Assembly: GCF_025231485.1 (NCBI RefSeq)
Contig: NZ_CP104003.1
Coordinates: 2,728,001 to 2,792,000 of the forward strand
Direction: 5' to 3'
From: Salinirubellus salinus
Lineage (GTDB): Archaea; Halobacteriota; Halobacteria; Halobacteriales; Haloarculaceae
DNA length: 64,000 nt
The position numbers and the translations under genes are program-made. Positions within the stretch are counted from its first letter, which is position 1. Every line of letters begins with the position of its first letter. A model generated the notes under the pieces. The model had not been told where the DNA came from and did not search any database. It saw nothing but the letters and a program-made list of their open reading frames with translations. Positions 60,418-64,000 of this stretch are shown piece by piece.

Positions 60418-61884
60418 TCACTCCGTCACTTCGAAGGCGAAGTGGAAAGCAGGGAGCGGGCGGACTGGGTGGTTGTCGAGGTACGACAGGTGGGGTTTGA
60501 GCTGGAAGTCGGGGTGGTCGTCCTCGACCCAGAACAGGGACGGGTACGCATCGATGAAGTGCCAGCCGGGTTCGCCCGTCGCGTGCAGGACCGGATTCAC
60601 GGTGCCGGTCTCGTCGTCGCCACCCGTCCCGCACAGGTACCCGAGTGGCTTGTTGTCGTAGACGAAGTAGGGGGCGTTCTCGTAGGCGGTCCAGCCGATG
60701 CCCGAGAGTTCGATCTCGATCTCCGTCCCCACCGGCCCACTCGTCGGCTCGAACCGCTCGATGGACGGTTGCATCATGAACCCGGTGGCGGCGACCTGTC
60801 GCCCGCCGACGGCGGCCGTGATGGGACGCGTCGACCCGATGTCGGTCGGGATGGTCACCTCGGTCTGGAAGCGACCGTCCGCGTCGCTCGTCACCGTCGG
60901 CAAGACGTCGGGTTTCGCCACCGGGCCGATCTTCGGGTCGGGCGTCGAGGAGGTCCCACGTGGCTCGTGGCCCTCGTGGCGGTACCAGACGAGGTCGACC
61001 TCCGTGTTCGGCTCGAACTGCCGTCCGGTGATGATCGCCGTCGTCCCGGCCTGCCCACACTGTGGGCTGATCTCCAGTTCGGCGTCCGTCTCGTCGGCGA
61101 GCCCCCGGTAGTGGAGGTCGATGGGTGACTCGTCGAACAGGTCGTCCATCCAGGCAGTCCGGGGGGCCGACTCGGGCTCGCTCACCTCGACCCGCCACGC
61201 GGTCTGGCGGCCGCCCGCGACCGACCCGAACGGTGACTGCGTGTTGTTGAGCAGGTACGGGACCCCGCGGTAGTTGCGCCACACCTGGAGGACGTGCTCG
61301 CCCGGAGGCCCGACCGCACGGACCTCCGCGGTCGCCGTCCCCCGGTTCTGCACGCCGGTGAGGAATCCGACGTAGCCGTTGTCCCAGGCCACCTGATAGT
61401 TGTTCTGCATGACGTCCGGGCCGAGGCCGTACCCCCGGAGGGTGAACGTCTCGCCCATCGGGGCCTCGGTCCGGTCGAGTTCGAACCACGGGACGAGTTC
61501 GAGTTCGGCCGTGGCGACCGGCTCCTCGGCGTCGGCCTGCACCTCGATGCGGTGGGTCCCCCCGTACTCGTCGGGGATGGTCCACTCCGCGTCGAACGCC
61601 CCCGAGTCGTCGGCCTCGACGGTGAGGATGGTCTCGGACCGCGGTCGGAACTGTGGCCCGACGATCTCGTTGGCCTGGAGTACCCCCCAGCTCCCCTGGA
61701 CCGAGTGCCAAACCACGTCGAACGCCTCCCCCGGCGGAAAGTTCCGTCCCTTGAACGTGACCGTGTCCCCGACGTACGCTTTCTCGTCGCTCAGTACGAG
61801 CGTCCCCGAACGCTCGGTGCCCTCACCCTGCCGACGCGAGGTGCGGCCGCGCCTCGCGGTGGACTCGTCCGGTCGCTCTGTCAT
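60418..61884 (-). CDS. IPT/TIG-like multi-repeat protein, paralog B
   Basis: 488 residues from the ATG at 61884. It has the same plan as the protein at 52404-53849, with four IPT/TIG-like repeats (YVGDTVTFKGRNFPPGEAFD, PMGETFTLRGYGLGPDVMQN, QAGTTAIITGRQFEPNTEVD, PVGTEIEIELSGIGWTAYEN). The last is identical to the paralog over more than 50 residues around it, ending TGFM.QPSIERFEPTSG and YFVYDNKPLGY. The C-termini are nearly the same (LSYLDNHPVRPLP, FEVTE). No export signal. Differences: a GTSSTPDPKIGPVAKPD insertion before repeat four and a different N-terminal 30 residues. Promoter is leaderless. Unknown family. Confidence 0.8.
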   Translation of the reverse strand: MTERPDESTARRGRTSRRQGEGTERSGTLVLSDEKAYVGDTVTFKGRNFPPGEAFDVVWHSVQGSWGVLQANEIVGPQFRPRSETILTVEADDSGAFDAEWTIPDEYGGTHRIEVQADAEEPVATAELELVPWFELDRTEAPMGETFTLRGYGLGPDVMQNNYQVAWDNGYVGFLTGVQNRGTATAEVRAVGPPGEHVLQVWRNYRGVPYLLNNTQSPFGSVAGGRQTAWRVEVSEPESAPRTAWMDDLFDESPIDLHYRGLADETDAELEISPQCGQAGTTAIITGRQFEPNTEVDLVWYRHEGHEPRGTSSTPDPKIGPVAKPDVLPTVTSDADGRFQTEVTIPTDIGSTRPITAAVGGRQVAATGFMMQPSIERFEPTSGPVGTEIEIELSGIGWTAYENAPYFVYDNKPLGYLCGTGGDDETGTVNPVLHATGEPGWHFIDAYPSLFWVEDDHPDFQLKPHLSYLDNHPVRPLPAFHFAFEVTE

Positions 61885-61907
61885 ATCCGAAGTACGCGAC
61901 AGCACTC

Positions 61908-61916
61908 GTAAATAGC
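61908..61916 (-). promoter_or_regulatory. TATA element of TIG-like paralog B
   Basis: GTAAATAGC on the plus strand (GCTATTTAC in sense), centred 28 nt before the ATG at 61884. Paralog A also has AGCTAT in its TATA region. Confidence 0.6.
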
Positions 61917-61993
61917 TTTGTGTGCCACGGGGCGACCCCACGGCCGCCCACGATGGAGCCCGGTCGCGGGGAGGTGGCCCAGTCGGCCCCCAC

Positions 61994-62003
61994 GTTTATT
62001 ATT
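61994..62003 (+). promoter_or_regulatory. TATA element of the DoxX-family gene
   Basis: GTTTATTATT, 26-27 nt before a GTG at 62025 and 42 nt before the ATG at 62040. Confidence 0.6.
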
Positions 62004-62039
62004 GGGAGGACGTAGTAGGGGTGGGTGAGTAACACTAGC

Positions 62040-62570
62040 ATGTCGAACAGACGGCTCGAGACGGACATGTTCGGTCGACACGTACAGTTCGAGTACTCCG
62101 AGACGTGGGTCGGATACGCCCTGTTCGGCCTCCGTGTCATCATGGGGTGGTCGTTCTTCTACTCCGGGGCCACCAAGGCGTGGGACCCGAACTGGAGTGT
62201 CCGCGGGTTCCTCCTGTACGGCATTCCGGAGGGGAACCCGTTCGTGGACATCTGGACGGTGATGGCCACCGAGTGGGCCTGGCTGCTCACGCCGCTGAAC
62301 TCGCTCGGCCTGACGCTCGTCGGCCTGGGGCTCATCTTCGGCGCGTTCGTCCGGTTCGCCGCGTTCTGGGGTGCGGTGATGATGCTGTTCTACTGGCTGG
62401 CCGCGTTCCCGCTCCCGAACTCCATCCTCATCAACTACCACGTGATGTACGTCCTGCTGTTGTTCGTGCTGGGCGCGTTCGGGGCGGGCCGCATCCTCGG
62501 CCTCGACGCCTGGATCGAGTCACAGCCCATCGTCGAGAACAACCCCCGGTTGAAGCTGTTCCTGGGGTGA
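62040..62570 (+). CDS. DoxX-family membrane protein
   Basis: 176 residues from the ATG at 62040; a GTG at 62025 fits leaderless spacing from the TATA element and would add five residues. Four membrane segments in the DoxX layout: LFGLRVIMGWSFFYSGATKA, then LNSLGLTLVGLGLIFGAFVR, FWGAVMMLFYWLAAFP and MYVLLLFVLGAFGAGRILGL, ending in a short soluble tail. DoxX proteins are small integral membrane proteins linked in some cases to quinone-dependent oxidation of thiosulfate or to redox balance; here the role is open. Divergent from paralog B with 155 bp between starts. Confidence 0.88.
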   Translation: MSNRRLETDMFGRHVQFEYSETWVGYALFGLRVIMGWSFFYSGATKAWDPNWSVRGFLLYGIPEGNPFVDIWTVMATEWAWLLTPLNSLGLTLVGLGLIFGAFVRFAAFWGAVMMLFYWLAAFPLPNSILINYHVMYVLLLFVLGAFGAGRILGLDAWIESQPIVENNPRLKLFLG

Positions 62571-62716
62571 GCCGGGGGTCACGACGGCCATCGACGGCGG
62601 GCCGGCCCCCGACACCGCGGCCGTGGGACCCCCGTCGTTTCGGACTCGGGCCCGGAAGGTGGGCCCGCTGGTGTCGAAGTCACCATTATGTGGATTCGCA
62701 CAGACGGCTAGTACCG

Positions 62717-63211
62717 ATGAAACGCCGGTCACTACTCCGACGGACCAGTATCGGCCTCGCGGCGGTCGGTTCGACGGCGCTCGCTGGCTGCACCGCGGGC
62801 GACGACGAGGACGGCGAGCAGACGCCGCTCCCGAACCTCCAGCTGTCCGACCCGACGCTCGAGAGTTCGGTCGACGGGCTCTCCCTCGTCGACTCCCGCG
62901 ACGACCTCCGGCGTGGACAGCAACACGAGGACGTCCACTTCGCCGTCGTCGCCACCGTCGAGAACGCCGGTGCGGAGGAGACGGACCTGGGTGACTATCA
63001 GTACACCGTCACCCTCTACGACGGGGCCGGCACCGACATCACGCCGGGGGATACGTGGACCGCTAACGCCGCCACGGTCGCCCCGGGCGAGACGGGGACG
63101 ATACTGCTGCAGGTGTCGTTCATCGAGTCCAACGTCACCCCTCGGGACGTCGGCCGGTACGAGGTCGCGCTCGCGTGTGGCGGGGACAACAGCGGGAGCT
63201 ACCTGACTTAA
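62717..63211 (+). CDS. Small Tat lipoprotein with FxLYD/DUF4352-like domain
   Basis: 164 residues from the ATG at 62717. Tat lipoprotein signal KRRSLLRRTSIGLAAVG with lipobox LAGC. After an acidic linker there is one immunoglobulin-like beta domain (VHFAVVATVENAGAEETDLG, DYQYTVTLYDGAGTDITPGD, VAPGETGTILLQVSFIESN) of the kind found in FxLYD or DUF4352 extracellular proteins. Function unknown. Its stop codon TAA is at the very edge of the structured element that follows. Confidence 0.8.
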   Translation: MKRRSLLRRTSIGLAAVGSTALAGCTAGDDEDGEQTPLPNLQLSDPTLESSVDGLSLVDSRDDLRRGQQHEDVHFAVVATVENAGAEETDLGDYQYTVTLYDGAGTDITPGDTWTANAATVAPGETGTILLQVSFIESNVTPRDVGRYEVALACGGDNSGSYLT

Positions 63212-63775
63212 GCAGAGAGTCCCGCCGTTCAGGGCGGGCGTGAATCCGACTACTTCCGCCACAGACCACGCGGTTATGCCGACCGGGGGCGTCTCTTCGG
63301 TAACTCAACGCGGAAAACTGGAGGTGGTTTGGCGTTCCTCCCGTCGGCGTGGTCGATAACACACTTTCGACCGGGCGAGAGCCCACCGACGCACCTGCCG
63401 AAAGGCGGGCATGAAAAACGCGAGCCTGCCGCGCTTGAGCCTGCCCACCGTGGCTCAACGGGCAGGCAGGTCGATGGCACGACCCGTGCCCGGACGCGGA
63501 GAAATCGGTGTCCGGGGGTATCCCCCAACCCCTTCTCGGGTGACGGGGATACACGGTACAAGGAGATACCGCGTCCGTCGGGACGCCGAATCCGCCACAT
63601 CCCTCACGGGACTCACGTACCGCGCACAAACCGAGACGCCCCGGCTCCGCCGGGTGGATTTGCCCCCGTTGGACGCACCGGAGTCCCACGCACCGTTTTG
63701 CGAGGTGCGATGGCCGGAGCGACCCCGAGCGCGGATGGGGAAACCTCGCGCTTCAGGGCGAGGAGGATGTCATTG
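63212..63775 (+). mobile_element. Non-coding IS200/IS605-like (MITE/PATE-type) element with strong RNA structure
   Basis: No gene-like frame. Near each end is a hairpin with the same core: CCCGCCGTTCAGGGCGGG (63221-63238), followed by CGTGAATCCGAC, and CCTCGCGCTTCAGGGCGAGG (63744-63763), followed by AGGATGTCA. The second form resembles the right end of haloarchaeal IS1341/TnpB elements, where the hairpin belongs to the guide-like RNA. Inside are a GNRA hairpin CCTGCC-GAAA-GGCGGG (63394-63409), an 8-bp stem GCCTGCCC/GGGCAGGC (63439-63467) and a competing stem TTGAGCC/GGCTCAA (63435-63458). Probably a non-autonomous element that kept only its ends and RNA. A stand-alone structured RNA is the other reading. 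Confidence 0.45.
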
Positions 63776-63890
63776 CTGAGGCGTCGGTCCCGTGGTCGGT
63801 CCTACCAGTTCCGACGCGAGTGTGGGTCGGCCCCCTCGCCGGGGGGGTCGACCTGAACGTTTTTGACTCGTAGGTGCAAGGAGATACGCG

Positions 63891-64000
63891 ATGCAGGGCC
63901 CAGCAGAGAAGCGACTCGATCCGACCGTCTCGCCGCTGTTCGTCGACGCGGTCCACGACAGGCTCCGGGCGTACGACGGCCGGCGGGTCGGCGACCGGCG
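63891..64000 (+). CDS. N-terminus of an unrecognised protein, cut by the window end
   Basis: 36 residues are visible from the ATG at 63891 (MQGPAEKRLDPTVSPLFVDA, then VHDRLRAYDGRRVGDR). An AAGGAG element 9 nt before the ATG is one of the clearest ribosome-binding sites in the window. GTTTTTGACTC at about 63859 may be the TATA region. Too short to assign a family. Confidence 0.6.
   Translation, partial: MQGPAEKRLDPTVSPLFVDAVHDRLRAYDGRRVGDR

Noticed and set aside
63223-63775. RNase P RNA or SRP RNA in the structured region
   Set aside because: The conserved RNase P core and the SRP GNAR/Alu motifs were not found. The end hairpins fit an insertion-element origin better.

Overview
The window is high-GC DNA from a halophilic archaeon (class Halobacteria). 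The evidence is acidic proteins rich in Asp/Glu and poor in Lys, Tat-dependent lipoproteins (twin arginine followed by an LAGC-type lipobox), Bat-type HTH regulators, leaderless-type promoters with a TATA element about 26 nt before the start codon, an archaea-specific SMC-related protein, and haloarchaeal small zinc-ribbon and DUF7511-like proteins. No rRNA, tRNA or CRISPR array was seen.

Layout. 1-3.7 kb: a cut AIM24-type gene, a frameshifted PQQ-propeller gene, a CBS protein with a C-terminal ribosome-hibernation-like domain, and a DUF7511-like gene. 3.7-5.7 kb: the queD-queE-queC operon for the 7-deazaguanine precursor of archaeosine. 5.9-11 kb: nitrous-oxide-reductase maturation genes (nosL facing nosD-nosF-nosY, with a double winged-helix regulator upstream of nosD; nosZ itself is not here). 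11.3-17 kb: a large Bat-type sensor/regulator with a degenerate receiver, a zinc-ribbon gene plus glutamate dehydrogenase behind a perfect palindrome, and an uncharacterised protein with a PD-(D/E)xK-like signature. 17.2-21.8 kb: a complete five-gene branched-chain-amino-acid-type ABC operon. 21.9-23.3 kb: a GlcD-type FAD oxidase. 23.6-32.3 kb: potDABC uptake genes facing an aminotransferase, an M20 hydrolase and an alanine/ornithine-racemase-type enzyme, with a Bat-type regulator. Three promoters here carry the same short motif at the same distance from a start codon, so this looks like one inducible catabolic regulon. 32.5-43.6 kb: an unknown gene, a PhoX phosphatase, an archaeal ATPase of the DUF234 type with a palindromic promoter, an AddA/RecB-like helicase-nuclease, an SMC-related protein and a hydrolase-fold protein lacking its nucleophile. 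44.2-52.2 kb: lactate use (LctP permease, D-lactate dehydrogenase, a LutB-LutA fusion, LutC).

52.4-62 kb is the most unusual part. A second branched-chain-type ABC transporter (fused LivG-LivF ATPase, two permeases, a Tat lipoprotein) and a methyltransferase are bracketed by two paralogous, leaderless-type, signal-less proteins built of IPT/TIG-like beta-sandwich repeats and about two-thirds identical. I know no described system with this composition. After it come a DoxX-family gene, a small lipoprotein, and a 560-bp non-coding element with IS200/IS605-like terminal hairpins and strong internal RNA-like structure. The window ends inside a new gene.

Start codons were chosen from TATA spacing, overlaps and homology. 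All family assignments are by eye from motifs.
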